64,000 nucleotides of DNA from Albibacterium sp035514885. Its GTDB lineage: Bacteria > Bacteroidota > Bacteroidia > Sphingobacteriales > Sphingobacteriaceae. Position 1 is the stretch's first letter. Each line of letters starts with the position of its first letter. Under the pieces are notes generated by a model, which did no database searches, was not told where the DNA came from, and saw nothing but the letters and a program-made list of their open reading frames with translations. The stretch is taken from positions 1 to 64,000 of the forward strand of contig NZ_DATJCH010000024.1 of NCBI RefSeq assembly GCF_035514885.1, in the 5' to 3' direction. Positions 25,014 through 33,513 of the stretch are shown here, in pieces. The translations under genes were made by a program, and so were the position numbers.

Positions 25014-26690
25014 CTATTCATTGATATCTAAAGGTAATGTAATTTTAAAGGATGATCCTTTCCCTTTCTTACTTTCCACAGATATATCTCCATTCATTAA
25101 GTTAATAACTTCCTTACAAAAAGCCAGGCCAAGCCCTATACTACCCTGCTGATTAAACTGGGATTGAATTCGATAAAATTTTTTAAAAATATTTATCTGA
25201 TCCTCTTTGCTAATTCCGATACCTTTATCTTCAAATTTAAAAATTATTTGTCTTCTTTGCTTATAGACACTGATCCTTAAGTACTTATTTTCCGGAAAGG
25301 AGTATTTATATGCATTATCTATGATATTATGGAAAACACTCGTTAATAAAGTAATATCAGTATTCAATGTACTTACACCAGAAATATTGTATTGGATATC
25401 AAAATCGGGATTTTTAACCCGATAGGTATTAACCATGTTTTGACAAAAATCTTCTACATCAATAGGCTGTTTCTTCAATTTAAATACTTTATTTTCGATT
25501 TGCGTAAAAGACAATAAAGTATTTAAAAGGTTATTCAACTTATCAGCTTCTTCATCTAATATTTTTCCATAATAGTTTCTCTCAACGTCTGAAAGTTTTG
25601 TAGCACTCCGTATATTACTCCCTGCTATTTTAATTACGCTTACAGGTGTTTTAAATTCATGTGATAGGTTATTGACGAAATCGTACTGCAGCTTAAACAT
25701 ACGGAAATTAATTTTCAAGTTCCGATAAATCAAATAAGCAATAAGCAACAAGAAAAGATATACGATGGAGATGATGGATGCAATGGGTAAAAAGATATTG
25801 TTGACTTCTCTATTCAAATATAAACGTGACGATTGAAAGTATAACTTATAATCAGACAAGGCTCCTGACAATGGCATTTGCGTAGTGATAACTGAAGGAT
25901 CCGATTCGAAAGACTCAAAAAACAATGGTTTGATTGAAACGCTCTCATATAATTCGGGATGTACATTTCGTACTTCTAAGAAAGTAGGGTCTAAGAAGAA
26001 AGTTAAAATGTCAAATTCATAAACAGAGCTGTCTGCACCTTCCTTCTCCATAAAATTCTTAAAGACCTTAATCTCATCTCTTCTGGGAATTGTCATATAG
26101 GAAATCTTACCAGAATTGACCCAATAAAATGTATTAAAGATATCGCTTATGTTCAGAATCTTTGATGAATCAGCAGTCTCGATAAAAGAAGCAAAACGTA
26201 CCGCCATGTTATTAAACTCACCAATGTTATTTAATGACAGGGCAGAGCCTGTGTTAGCCTTATAAAGCAGTATAGAATCCTGATCTGGCTTATCGGTAAA
26301 TTGATAAATAGCCTTTGGGGAAATAAACAAGCCATGAACTGCAAATCCATAACTGATTGGATGATTACTTATCTGAGTATCTGAAAAAAGAATTCTTTTA
26401 ACAATTGGGTAGTTTTCAATTATAGAATCGGCATATTTTTTTCCGCTCAAAGAATCCAGATATCCCTGATAGTAGGAAACCTCACTTATTCTATTTTGAA
26501 AAAAGTCATTATAGGCCGATAAGCTTTGATCGAACACTTCGATCTTTTTTGTATTAAAATTATTATCGACGTAGTTACGCGTAAAACTATATCCAAGAAT
26601 TAAGGCAATAATATAGAAAGCCGTAATCAATACCAAAAAGGCAATAATTAACAATAAATTCTTATGTATAACAAATTTGAGGCGTTTCAT
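25014..26690 (-). CDS. Sensor histidine kinase
   Basis: A 558-aa inner-membrane kinase. Two membrane helices (about 12-34 and 297-318) flank a large periplasmic sensor domain of about 260 residues with no named family that I recognise. The HisKA domain holds the phosphorylated histidine in NNLSHEFKTPVSVIKIAG (about 341-358). The HATPase domain shows DNAYKYS (N box), EDKGIGISKED (G1) and GSIGLGLAFCKEV (G2). It is 31 nt downstream of the S9 peptidase gene and 20 nt upstream of its regulator. It is RprX-like by layout. Confidence 0.93.
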   Translation of the reverse strand: MKRLKFVIHKNLLLIIAFLVLITAFYIIALILGYSFTRNYVDNNFNTKKIEVFDQSLSAYNDFFQNRISEVSYYQGYLDSLSGKKYADSIIENYPIVKRILFSDTQISNHPISYGFAVHGLFISPKAIYQFTDKPDQDSILLYKANTGSALSLNNIGEFNNMAVRFASFIETADSSKILNISDIFNTFYWVNSGKISYMTIPRRDEIKVFKNFMEKEGADSSVYEFDILTFFLDPTFLEVRNVHPELYESVSIKPLFFESFESDPSVITTQMPLSGALSDYKLYFQSSRLYLNREVNNIFLPIASIISIVYLFLLLIAYLIYRNLKINFRMFKLQYDFVNNLSHEFKTPVSVIKIAGSNIRSATKLSDVERNYYGKILDEEADKLNNLLNTLLSFTQIENKVFKLKKQPIDVEDFCQNMVNTYRVKNPDFDIQYNISGVSTLNTDITLLTSVFHNIIDNAYKYSFPENKYLRISVYKQRRQIIFKFEDKGIGISKEDQINIFKKFYRIQSQFNQQGSIGLGLAFCKEVINLMNGDISVESKKGKGSSFKITLPLDINE

Positions 26691-26721
26691 TATTATTGGT
26701 AAACAGTATATATAAAGCTAC

Positions 26722-28596
26722 CTATTGGAGATAGGTATCAAAGAACTCTGCAAGTTCTTTGTACAAAGAAATTTTGTTCTTCTCATCCTCGAACTGATGC
26801 CCCTCCTCTTCATTTAACATGTAGGTAACAGGTATTCCTTTATTCCTAAGGTCCTTCACAAATTGATTGGTTTCATTCACATTACTTCTGGCATCCCTGC
26901 TTCCCTGGATTATAAAGACAGGATGTTTTATCTTATCTGTGTGAAATATAGGAGAATTCTTTCTGAAATACTCGCTATCTTTCATGGGATCTCCTATCAT
27001 CTCATGAGCCATTTGTCTATATGGTTTATAATTCAAAGGGTCTTCCTGTGAATAAGTAAATAGGTTTGTAATACCTGAATAAGAAGCAGCACAAGCGTAT
27101 AGATTAGGTTTGTAGCAGGAGCTATGGAGGGCAGAGTACCCTCCGAGACTAAAGCCATAGATCCCAATTTTTGTAGAATCAACGATTCCTTCTTGTATAA
27201 GCCATGTAGTAGCATCTGTTATATCATCCTGCAAAACGGTTCCCCAATTCCTGAACCCCTTAAACCATTGTTGTTTTCCAAAGCCTTTAATTCCTCGTGT
27301 GTTTACTTGTAAGATTACATATCCCCTAGATGCCAAAAACTGAATTTCCGGATTATACCCCCATACAGCTCTGGAATTAATTCCAACCGGAGGAATAACA
27401 ATAGCAGGCATACTGTTATTAGCATCCCGAGGCACCGTTAAATAACCTGATAGCTGAAGGCCATCCCGATTATAAAATGTAATGGGTCTCATAGGAGCTA
27501 GGTCATCAGGTTTTAGATGTGGATTATCTTCTGATAATTTCAATAATTCATCTTCCTTATAATTATAATAATAAGTAGCACCAGCATCTATATCCAGAGA
27601 GGCATGCACTATGAAGCCTGTAAAGACACTGTCCCTTGCAATCAACTTCAATGAATAATCAGGAATATGATTGCTAATCTTAGAGAATACATCCTTTAGC
27701 TTTTGATCAAAGAAATGCCGTTCAGGACGTAAATTATCATATCCTATGAAGCCCATATTCCCTTCTTCTAAAGAATATCCAACTGTATTTAAATCAACTG
27801 CCGGATGCTCATAAAGAACTTGCGTTTCAGTGCCTGTATTTAAATCAATCTCCACAAGGGCCAATTTATCTCGCATTAAATCAGACAATGCATATATTCG
27901 ATCTCTATTTGAATGAGTAAAACCCAATGGTTGTATATTGGCTCGATAACTACTTTTGATTATCGGTTGAAAAACTGATTCTTCATTATCACGGGTCATG
28001 ATAGTTTCAGTTCTCCCGTCTGAAACCACTGCTAATCTAATCTTACCGGAACAATCAGGCATCCACATACCTACATTCCCTGGGTTATGAACAACTAACT
28101 GTTTCTGACCTGTCTGGATATTTAATCTATAAGCATCGAACAGTAGGGAGTCTCGGTCGTTTAAAGATATTAGAATCTCATCATTGATAATCTGTCTAGG
28201 TTCTATCCAATGCATTTTTGATGAGGAAGTGAATATAGATCGAAGTGTATGATCTTTACTATTTACAGCCATTAAGCGTAAGCTATCTTCCGACCCTTGA
28301 TCCATCAGAAAAATCAATTCATCGTTATTGACCCAGAAAGCAGACTGAACACCTTGTTGATTAAAGGAAGTAATGCGATGTGTACTGGTATCAGCCAGAT
28401 CTATGACATAAATGTTCTTGTGGCCTTCATGGTTCTCAAGAAATGAAATATATTTTCCATCAGGTGATATCTCAAAGTTATCTTTCTCTGTGGTATGGAA
28501 AAATAATTCAGCAGGTAGCCGGTTCCCTTTTCCTTGACAAGAAAATAGAAAAACTGACACCCCAATAAGATAAAAGAATAGTATGCTTCTTCTCAT
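26722..28596 (-). CDS. S9 prolyl-oligopeptidase family lipoprotein
   Basis: A 624-aa protein with a lipoprotein signal (FLFSC, Cys about 20), an N-terminal beta-propeller (repeats such as FEISPDGKYISFLE) and a C-terminal alpha/beta-hydrolase domain. The catalytic triad is visible: Ser in GIYGFSLGGYSAL, Asp in IIQGSRDARSN and His in EEGHQFED. It probably cleaves short peptides in the periplasm. The promoter region upstream shows no clear TAnnTTTG. The gene reads into the kinase gene with only 31 nt between, so the three genes may form one unit. Confidence 0.9.
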   Translation of the reverse strand: MRRSILFFYLIGVSVFLFSCQGKGNRLPAELFFHTTEKDNFEISPDGKYISFLENHEGHKNIYVIDLADTSTHRITSFNQQGVQSAFWVNNDELIFLMDQGSEDSLRLMAVNSKDHTLRSIFTSSSKMHWIEPRQIINDEILISLNDRDSLLFDAYRLNIQTGQKQLVVHNPGNVGMWMPDCSGKIRLAVVSDGRTETIMTRDNEESVFQPIIKSSYRANIQPLGFTHSNRDRIYALSDLMRDKLALVEIDLNTGTETQVLYEHPAVDLNTVGYSLEEGNMGFIGYDNLRPERHFFDQKLKDVFSKISNHIPDYSLKLIARDSVFTGFIVHASLDIDAGATYYYNYKEDELLKLSEDNPHLKPDDLAPMRPITFYNRDGLQLSGYLTVPRDANNSMPAIVIPPVGINSRAVWGYNPEIQFLASRGYVILQVNTRGIKGFGKQQWFKGFRNWGTVLQDDITDATTWLIQEGIVDSTKIGIYGFSLGGYSALHSSCYKPNLYACAASYSGITNLFTYSQEDPLNYKPYRQMAHEMIGDPMKDSEYFRKNSPIFHTDKIKHPVFIIQGSRDARSNVNETNQFVKDLRNKGIPVTYMLNEEEGHQFEDEKNKISLYKELAEFFDTYLQ

Positions 28597-28753
28597 GCAT
28601 TTCTCCTTAATAAACGCTTTATATCTAATGGTCTTTTTACAATAAATAACTAGATATCAACAGTAAGTGAAATTAGGAAAAATTCAGTGCTAAAAAAAAC
28701 GGTTATTAGTAACATTTAAAATACAGCTTGAAATATTAATTGAGGAAAAGCCC

Positions 28754-28761
28754 TACCTTCG
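28754..28761 (+). promoter_or_regulatory. Near-consensus -7 element before the DUF4286 gene
   Basis: TACCTTCG differs from TAnnTTTG by one base. It ends 5 nt before the ATG at 28767, so transcription would start at or next to the start codon, giving a leaderless or nearly leaderless mRNA. Confidence 0.4.
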
Positions 28762-28766
28762 CAGAT

Positions 28767-29075
28767 ATGATACTTTACAATATAACAGTTATTGCTGATA
28801 ACGATATTAAAGATGAATTTAGAGAATGGACTATTCATGTCTTTTTACCAACCATAAGTAAGAGTGAACTATTCAAATCTCAATCTCTTTTAAAAGTTAA
28901 AGATTCTCCCAATGATGGAGAAACTTTCTGCATACAAATAATTGCTAATGGTGATAAGGAGATAAATCTATTCCAACAGGATCAGCTTTTCCTCCTACAT
29001 GAAAAGAGTAAAGATGTTTGGCTAAATAAAATATTTCTTTTCGAAAGTCAAATGGAGTACCTAGCTGTATACTAG
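28767..29075 (+). CDS. DUF4286-family protein
   Basis: A 102-aa protein of the DUF4286 family common in Bacteroidota, with no known function. It starts MILYNITVIADNDIKDEFRE and contains a small ferredoxin-like (ABM-type) pattern of strands and helices. The frame opens at a TTG at 28740, but the ATG at 28767 gives the family N-terminus and lies just after a -7-like element. Its TAG stop overlaps the TAG stop of the convergent DUF983 gene in a shared CTAG. Confidence 0.78.
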   Translation: MILYNITVIADNDIKDEFREWTIHVFLPTISKSELFKSQSLLKVKDSPNDGETFCIQIIANGDKEINLFQQDQLFLLHEKSKDVWLNKIFLFESQMEYLAVY

Positions 29076-29461
29076 TTATCAATTCTATATTTAGGATCGT
29101 ATCGAATAGTTGGTGAAAAGAGATGTAATAAGATGACTCTTGAATACCTATAGTTAATAGGTGATAATAATATAATTAAAGGAATAAGTACACCACAATA
29201 AAACCAAGGAGATTCGCTCCTGATCAGGAAATACAAAACAAATGCTGCAATCAACAGTTCGATAACCGCCAATGCATAGCTTATATACATGGAAATATAA
29301 AAATATCCCGGTTCGATCTCAAAGTACAAACCACAATGAGAGCACACCTGATTGGTTCTTTGTTGCTTTATAGAATAAGGGCTTCCGTAAAAAATCTTAC
29401 CGACACGACAACGTGGGCATTTGCAAGAAAGCATAGCATTCAGCTTAGAGCTCTGGGCCAT
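29072..29461 (-). CDS. DUF983-family membrane protein
   Basis: A roughly 129-aa protein with an N-terminal zinc-ribbon-like double CxxC (CKCPRCRVGKIF at about 14-25 and CSHCG about 42-46), then two membrane helices. DUF983 proteins are small and their function is unknown. In several phyla they lie near terminal oxidase genes. I chose the ATG at 29461 (MAQSSKLNAM); upstream methionines at 29467 and 29506 would increase overlap with the preceding gene. It is the last gene of the long respiratory cluster. Confidence 0.78.
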   Translation of the reverse strand: MAQSSKLNAMLSCKCPRCRVGKIFYGSPYSIKQQRTNQVCSHCGLYFEIEPGYFYISMYISYALAVIELLIAAFVLYFLIRSESPWFYCGVLIPLIILLSPINYRYSRVILLHLFSPTIRYDPKYRIDN

Positions 29462-29717
29462 GATCATCTGGTTCTTCAGGATCGCGATATTTTTTAAACC
29501 AGACAAGACCTACTATTCCAACTGCAAGAAAGGGACAACCAAGAAGGAAAAGGATGCCTTTATTTAACGTCTTACCTTGTGTATTGCCATTTTTCACAGA
29601 ACTCTCAGCTGTTAACGAACACATCGCACATTGTGCTTTTGTTTCTTTGATGGGTACTCCTAAAAATACGATCGTCAATGCACTAATAAAGAATATTTTA
29701 AACAACAACGACTTCAT
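29445..29717 (-). CDS. Small secreted/membrane protein with CxxC motif in the oxidase operon
   Basis: A 90-aa protein with a signal peptide (LLFKIFFISALTIVFLGVP), an immediate CAMC motif after the predicted cleavage region (AQCAMCSLTAES, about 30-41), one membrane helix (GILFLLGCPFLAVGIVGLVW) and an acidic tail. The two cysteines face the periplasm by prediction. I do not know a named family with an assigned function. Its place between the Sco/DUF420 genes and DUF983 suggests a copper-delivery or thiol role in oxidase assembly (inference). The TTG at 29744 is rejected as start in favour of the ATG at 29717. Confidence 0.75.
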   Translation of the reverse strand: MKSLLFKIFFISALTIVFLGVPIKETKAQCAMCSLTAESSVKNGNTQGKTLNKGILFLLGCPFLAVGIVGLVWFKKYRDPEEPDDHGPEL

Positions 29718-29740
29718 ATCAAATCTCTTAAATGTTTTTA

Positions 29741-30283
29741 TCAATTAAATGCGTAATAAGGCGATATCATTAAATACACAACAACTCCGGTAATAGTGAC
29801 ATATAGCCAAATAGGAAAACTCCAACGTACTAATTTACGATGTTTTTCAACATGCATCTTCATCCCATGGTAAAAACTTAACAAAATCAATGGTAAAACC
29901 ACTGCTGCCAAGATAATATGGGTTATCAATATGAAGAAGTATACATATCTGATTGTACCCACTCCGCCAAACTTCGTTTCTAAACCTGCAGAATGAAAGA
30001 TTAGATAGGAAATTAAGAATACTGACGATAATATAAACGCAGTAATATTTAAAAGCTTATGTATTTTAACTTTTTTCTGGCGAATAAAATAATACGATAC
30101 CAATAGCAGAATTGTACAAGTACCATTTATTGATGCATTCAATGTTGGCAGGAACTGTACCCACTTAGGAAGAACATCGTGGTTGGGAAAGAGGTTCACG
30201 ATATTGGCCTGTAATAAAACAATAACCAACAAAACGATTGCAGAGATCGTCCATACAATCCTAAATATCAACTTATCATTCAT
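29741..30283 (-). CDS. DUF420-family membrane protein
   Basis: A 180-aa protein with five predicted membrane helices, of the DUF420 family (CtaM-like) found next to cytochrome oxidase genes. In Firmicutes, CtaM is needed for aa3 oxidase function. The family's VQFLPTLNASINGTCTILLL (about 41-60), HIILAAVVLPLILLSFYHG and HRKLVRWSFPIWLYVTITGV are visible. It overlaps the start region of the upstream Sco gene by 8 nt. A role in oxidase assembly is a family-based inference. Confidence 0.85.
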   Translation of the reverse strand: MNDKLIFRIVWTISAIVLLVIVLLQANIVNLFPNHDVLPKWVQFLPTLNASINGTCTILLLVSYYFIRQKKVKIHKLLNITAFILSSVFLISYLIFHSAGLETKFGGVGTIRYVYFFILITHIILAAVVLPLILLSFYHGMKMHVEKHRKLVRWSFPIWLYVTITGVVVYLMISPYYAFN

Positions 30284-30935
30284 TTCTCTTACCTTTAGAT
30301 TCTTCTGTAATTAACAAAATCATTTCTCCAACCAGTCTATCTACTTCATCTTTTGTATAGACTTCATAATAACCTCTGATTTGCCGTTTGGTATCTAATA
30401 AAACAATATACGGACTGTGGATTATATCATGATTGAGAGTGTCCCGGAAACCATCAAGCAAAAACTCCTCCCTTGAAATTCTGGAGGTTTCTTTTTCACT
30501 ACCCGTTAAAAACTGCCAGTTGGTATTTTCAATATGATACTTTTCAGAAAGACTTTTCAATACATCGGGTGTATCATTTGAATCCAACGAAATACTATAT
30601 AAATTAACCATTGGATGTTTACCAAACTTTTGTGCAACCTTATCCATGGCTAATTCCATCATAGTACCGAATGCTTCGCAATCTGTATGCATAAAACTAA
30701 CTACAGTAAGGGAATGTCTTTCAGGAAAGTCAATAACTTTACCTTCTTGATTGATCAACTGAAAGGGTTGTATTTGGGTAATGCTGCCTACTTCTTCCTT
30801 ACCTAAGTAAGGGAGAGATTTATATATATTTTCCCCCGTCTGCCTTAAATATAAATGCAATAACCCTGGTATTAATAAAATTACTACCAGGGTTATTATT
30901 TTTCCTAAAGAATATTTCTTATTCTTTTCAGCCAT
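30276..30935 (-). CDS. Sco1/SenC-like protein lacking the second copper cysteine
   Basis: A 219-aa membrane-anchored thioredoxin-fold protein: one N-terminal helix (about 11-29), then the domain from about 50. Normal Sco proteins carry CxxxC plus a distal histidine that bind copper for the CuA site of oxidase subunit II. Here the motif reads HTDCEAFG: C86 is present, but position 90 is glycine. The distal histidine in IIHSPYIVLLD (about H173) is kept. I checked the codons (TGC GAA GCA TTC GGT). It sits between coxD and DUF420 in the oxidase operon, so a role in assembly is still likely, possibly with altered chemistry. Confidence 0.85.
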   Translation of the reverse strand: MAEKNKKYSLGKIITLVVILLIPGLLHLYLRQTGENIYKSLPYLGKEEVGSITQIQPFQLINQEGKVIDFPERHSLTVVSFMHTDCEAFGTMMELAMDKVAQKFGKHPMVNLYSISLDSNDTPDVLKSLSEKYHIENTNWQFLTGSEKETSRISREEFLLDGFRDTLNHDIIHSPYIVLLDTKRQIRGYYEVYTKDEVDRLVGEMILLITEESKGKRNE

Positions 30936-30968
30936 TCAATTTCCTTTTATTTGAAATCATCAAAGCTT

Positions 30969-31322
30969 TTATCTGGAAAGAATCATGCCAATATAATCGC
31001 CTTCTATTAATACCAATATTATTAAATAAATAAGCAAAAATAACGGTATTCCAAGCATGACTTTAAATCCTTTAGCTTCAAAATTAAGGTGCATAAAATA
31101 TGCTACTATATAGAATGCCTTTAATAGCGTTAAAAGGATGTATACTACCACTACAGCAATTGACTTTTCAATTAACCCGGTTTCTACAAAACCCAATGCT
31201 ATAATAAATTCAAGCGCTGTTAATCCTAATAAATAAAAGAAAACTTTCCATATTTTACTTTTAGTCATATCAGCTTCAGCATGTTCGTAACGAAGTGCTT
31301 CAATTTTATCATCTGTTGTCAT
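30969..31322 (-). CDS. Cytochrome c oxidase subunit IV
   Basis: A 117-aa protein with three predicted membrane helices, of the prokaryotic COX4/CyoD type. The helix-2 and helix-3 region reads LLTLLKAFYIVAYFMHLNFE, matching the YFMHL family motif. It is a small accessory subunit of the aa3 oxidase and follows the longer subunit III gene by 21 nt. Confidence 0.88.
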   Translation of the reverse strand: MTTDDKIEALRYEHAEADMTKSKIWKVFFYLLGLTALEFIIALGFVETGLIEKSIAVVVVYILLTLLKAFYIVAYFMHLNFEAKGFKVMLGIPLFLLIYLIILVLIEGDYIGMILSR

Positions 31323-31343
31323 AACTATTATCTTTTTATAAAA

Positions 31344-32036
31344 TTAAACCAAATAGAAAAATGTAAATACAAACACCCATACCAAATCCACAAAGTGCCA
31401 ATAAAGGCCAACCTTCTCTATCATTAAGTAAGTGCCCCGTCTTTCAAAAACATTTGATAGAGTCATTAGCAAAATGATAATATTTACAGTGATACCTATT
31501 GTTACGTGTAAACCATGAAAACCTGTTATTGCAAAAAAGTAACTCGAGAATTGGGTGGCACCCATTGCCTGAGCTCCTAAATATTCATCAGGAATAGCTC
31601 CAAACCAAAAACCTGCATGGTTTAAGTGTGTCCACTCCAAAGCTTGACAACCTAAGAATGTTAAACCTCCAATGATTGTAAGAATCATCCAGGTTACAAC
31701 CTCCTTCTTAGCACGACGATGACCAGCCTCTACTGCCAATACCATAGTAACGGAGCTCATGATCAGAATAAAAGTCATAATCCCAACAAATACAAGTGGT
31801 GCACCTGTATCAGTAATAAAAGGGATTGATTGGAACACATGATCAGGGTTTGGCCATGTATCCTGGATAAACATCCGTTGCGCTCCATAAGCTACTAAAA
31901 AGCCAGTAAAAGTAAAGGCATCTGATAACAGGAAAAGCCACATCATTATTTTCCCGTATTCTATTTTGAATGGGGATGTTCCTCCTGACCAATTGCCAGT
32001 CTTTACTTCATCTAATTTTGAAATAGTTGCGTTCAT
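31344..32036 (-). CDS. Cytochrome c oxidase subunit III (longer copy)
   Basis: A 230-aa heme-copper oxidase subunit III with about six or seven helices. Conserved features are KIMMWLFLLSDAFTFTGFLV (about 29-48), the helix-end GFHGLHVTIG (about 169-178) and YWHFVDLVWVFVFTFFYL at the C-terminus. Subunit III stabilises proton uptake by subunit I. It is the second of two adjacent subunit III genes and is separated from the first by 9 nt. Confidence 0.92.
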   Translation of the reverse strand: MNATISKLDEVKTGNWSGGTSPFKIEYGKIMMWLFLLSDAFTFTGFLVAYGAQRMFIQDTWPNPDHVFQSIPFITDTGAPLVFVGIMTFILIMSSVTMVLAVEAGHRRAKKEVVTWMILTIIGGLTFLGCQALEWTHLNHAGFWFGAIPDEYLGAQAMGATQFSSYFFAITGFHGLHVTIGITVNIIILLMTLSNVFERRGTYLMIEKVGLYWHFVDLVWVFVFTFFYLV

Positions 32037-32045
32037 TATAAAAGT

Positions 32046-32639
32046 TTATTGATTCAAAAGTAAGAAAACATATATATATATCCACAAAATATCTAGAAAA
32101 TGCCAAAACATAGCACTAAGTTCCATATTGTACACATTCTGATCTAGAGAGTACTTGTTTAAAGGTCTAAATAATGCAAATAGCAACACAATAATACCTG
32201 CAAAAATATGCACTAAGTGAAAGCCGGTAAAAACGTATATAAAAGATTGAGATGCATTATTATTAATAAAAAAAGCACCCTGTTCTACTAACACTTCCCA
32301 AGCATGAAACTGTGAAGCAAAGAAACCAAAGCCTAATAAAATTGAAATGGCTAATAGTATTTTTCGTTTTACAGACTCCCCCTTACGGGTTGCCATAAGC
32401 GCCATATGCACCGTTATACTACTTATGATAATAACTACCGTGCTTGTAATAAAAGCCTGAGGTAGGATTATCTTAATTCCTTTATCAATTCCCCCTGCGG
32501 TATAAACAATAAAACCACTGCTTAGGGAAGCGAAGATCATAAAAGAAGCAATAATAAATAACCACAAAGCAAAGCGCTTTGCTTTAAAAGCACTTGCTCT
32601 TGCTGGATCCTCTATGTTATTTTCAGTATGGATACTCAT
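32046..32639 (-). CDS. Cytochrome c oxidase subunit III (shorter copy)
   Basis: A 197-aa member of the same subunit III family, with five helices and the signature FTGFHLVHIFAGIIV (about 138-152) and FWHFLDILWIYIYVFLLL at the end. Only about a third of residues appear shared with its neighbour, so this is an old duplication. It overlaps the ctaB gene at one base (32639), showing tight coupling. Two subunit III genes in tandem are common in Bacteroidota oxidase clusters. Confidence 0.9.
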   Translation of the reverse strand: MSIHTENNIEDPARASAFKAKRFALWLFIIASFMIFASLSSGFIVYTAGGIDKGIKIILPQAFITSTVVIIISSITVHMALMATRKGESVKRKILLAISILLGFGFFASQFHAWEVLVEQGAFFINNNASQSFIYVFTGFHLVHIFAGIIVLLFALFRPLNKYSLDQNVYNMELSAMFWHFLDILWIYIYVFLLLNQ

Positions 32640-33505
32640 TATGAAATAAAGTCAAATAATAATGTTAATTGAATAAGTGGCAAATAGAAAAATGACGTAA
32701 ACATAACCTTTTTTGCCGAGGCAATATCCAATTTAATAAATAATTGCCACGAATACCAAATAAATAATAAAGTTGCTGCTACTGAAACAGCTGCAACAAT
32801 CAAGCCTCCAAATCCCATAAAAGTAGGCAACAAACCTACTGGAATTAAAAGTACTGTCGAAAACAAGACTACAAAAGCGCTTATCTTATCCCGTTTCGTA
32901 GTTGGTAATAATCGGAAGCCTGCTTTCTTATAATCCTCATCCAATACCCACGCAATTGCCCAGAAATGGGGGAATTGCCATACAAATTGAATGGTAAATA
33001 ATATAATAGGTATCCAAGAAATAATCGGTTGATCAAAAGCTGCAAAATAACCTATTAAGGGAGGTAAAGCACCTGGAATAGCACCAACAAAAACAGCTAT
33101 AGGAGACATTCTCTTAACAGGTGTATAGATAAAAGCATATAAAACTATAGAAAATGCAGAAAGAGCACCGGTTAAGATATTAAGGTTAAATAATAAAATA
33201 GTTCCAAAAAGACCCATAAATAAACTTAAGATCAGTGCTTGTCCCGTCTTCATTCTTCCCGAAGGCAGAGGACGATCGGCTGTTCTGGTCATTAACTTAT
33301 CCAGATCCCGTTCCAATATTTCATTAAAGCCATTTGCTGAACCTGTAACGAGAAACCCACTCACGGTAAGGATCGCCCAATTAATCCAGTTAATATCACC
33401 CTGTACACGACTCCCAATTAAAAAAGCAATGGAGGCAGAAAACACCACTGTAAGTGTTAATCTGAGCTTTACCAGCTTCTTAAAATCATCTATAAAATTT
33501 TTCAC
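32639..33505 (-). CDS. ctaB: Protoheme IX farnesyltransferase (heme O synthase)
   Basis: A 288-aa UbiA-family prenyltransferase with about nine helices that converts heme B to heme O. The aspartate-rich motif NGFNEILERDLDKLMTRTAD (about 59-78, NxxxDxxxD type) and the second motif WVLDEDYKKAGFRLLP (about 186-201) are intact. The start codon is GTG. It lies between ctaA and coxC, so heme A synthesis is encoded with the enzyme that needs it. Confidence 0.95.
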   Translation of the reverse strand: MKNFIDDFKKLVKLRLTLTVVFSASIAFLIGSRVQGDINWINWAILTVSGFLVTGSANGFNEILERDLDKLMTRTADRPLPSGRMKTGQALILSLFMGLFGTILLFNLNILTGALSAFSIVLYAFIYTPVKRMSPIAVFVGAIPGALPPLIGYFAAFDQPIISWIPIILFTIQFVWQFPHFWAIAWVLDEDYKKAGFRLLPTTKRDKISAFVVLFSTVLLIPVGLLPTFMGFGGLIVAAVSVAATLLFIWYSWQLFIKLDIASAKKVMFTSFFYLPLIQLTLLFDFIS

Positions 33506-33513
33506 CCTTTATT

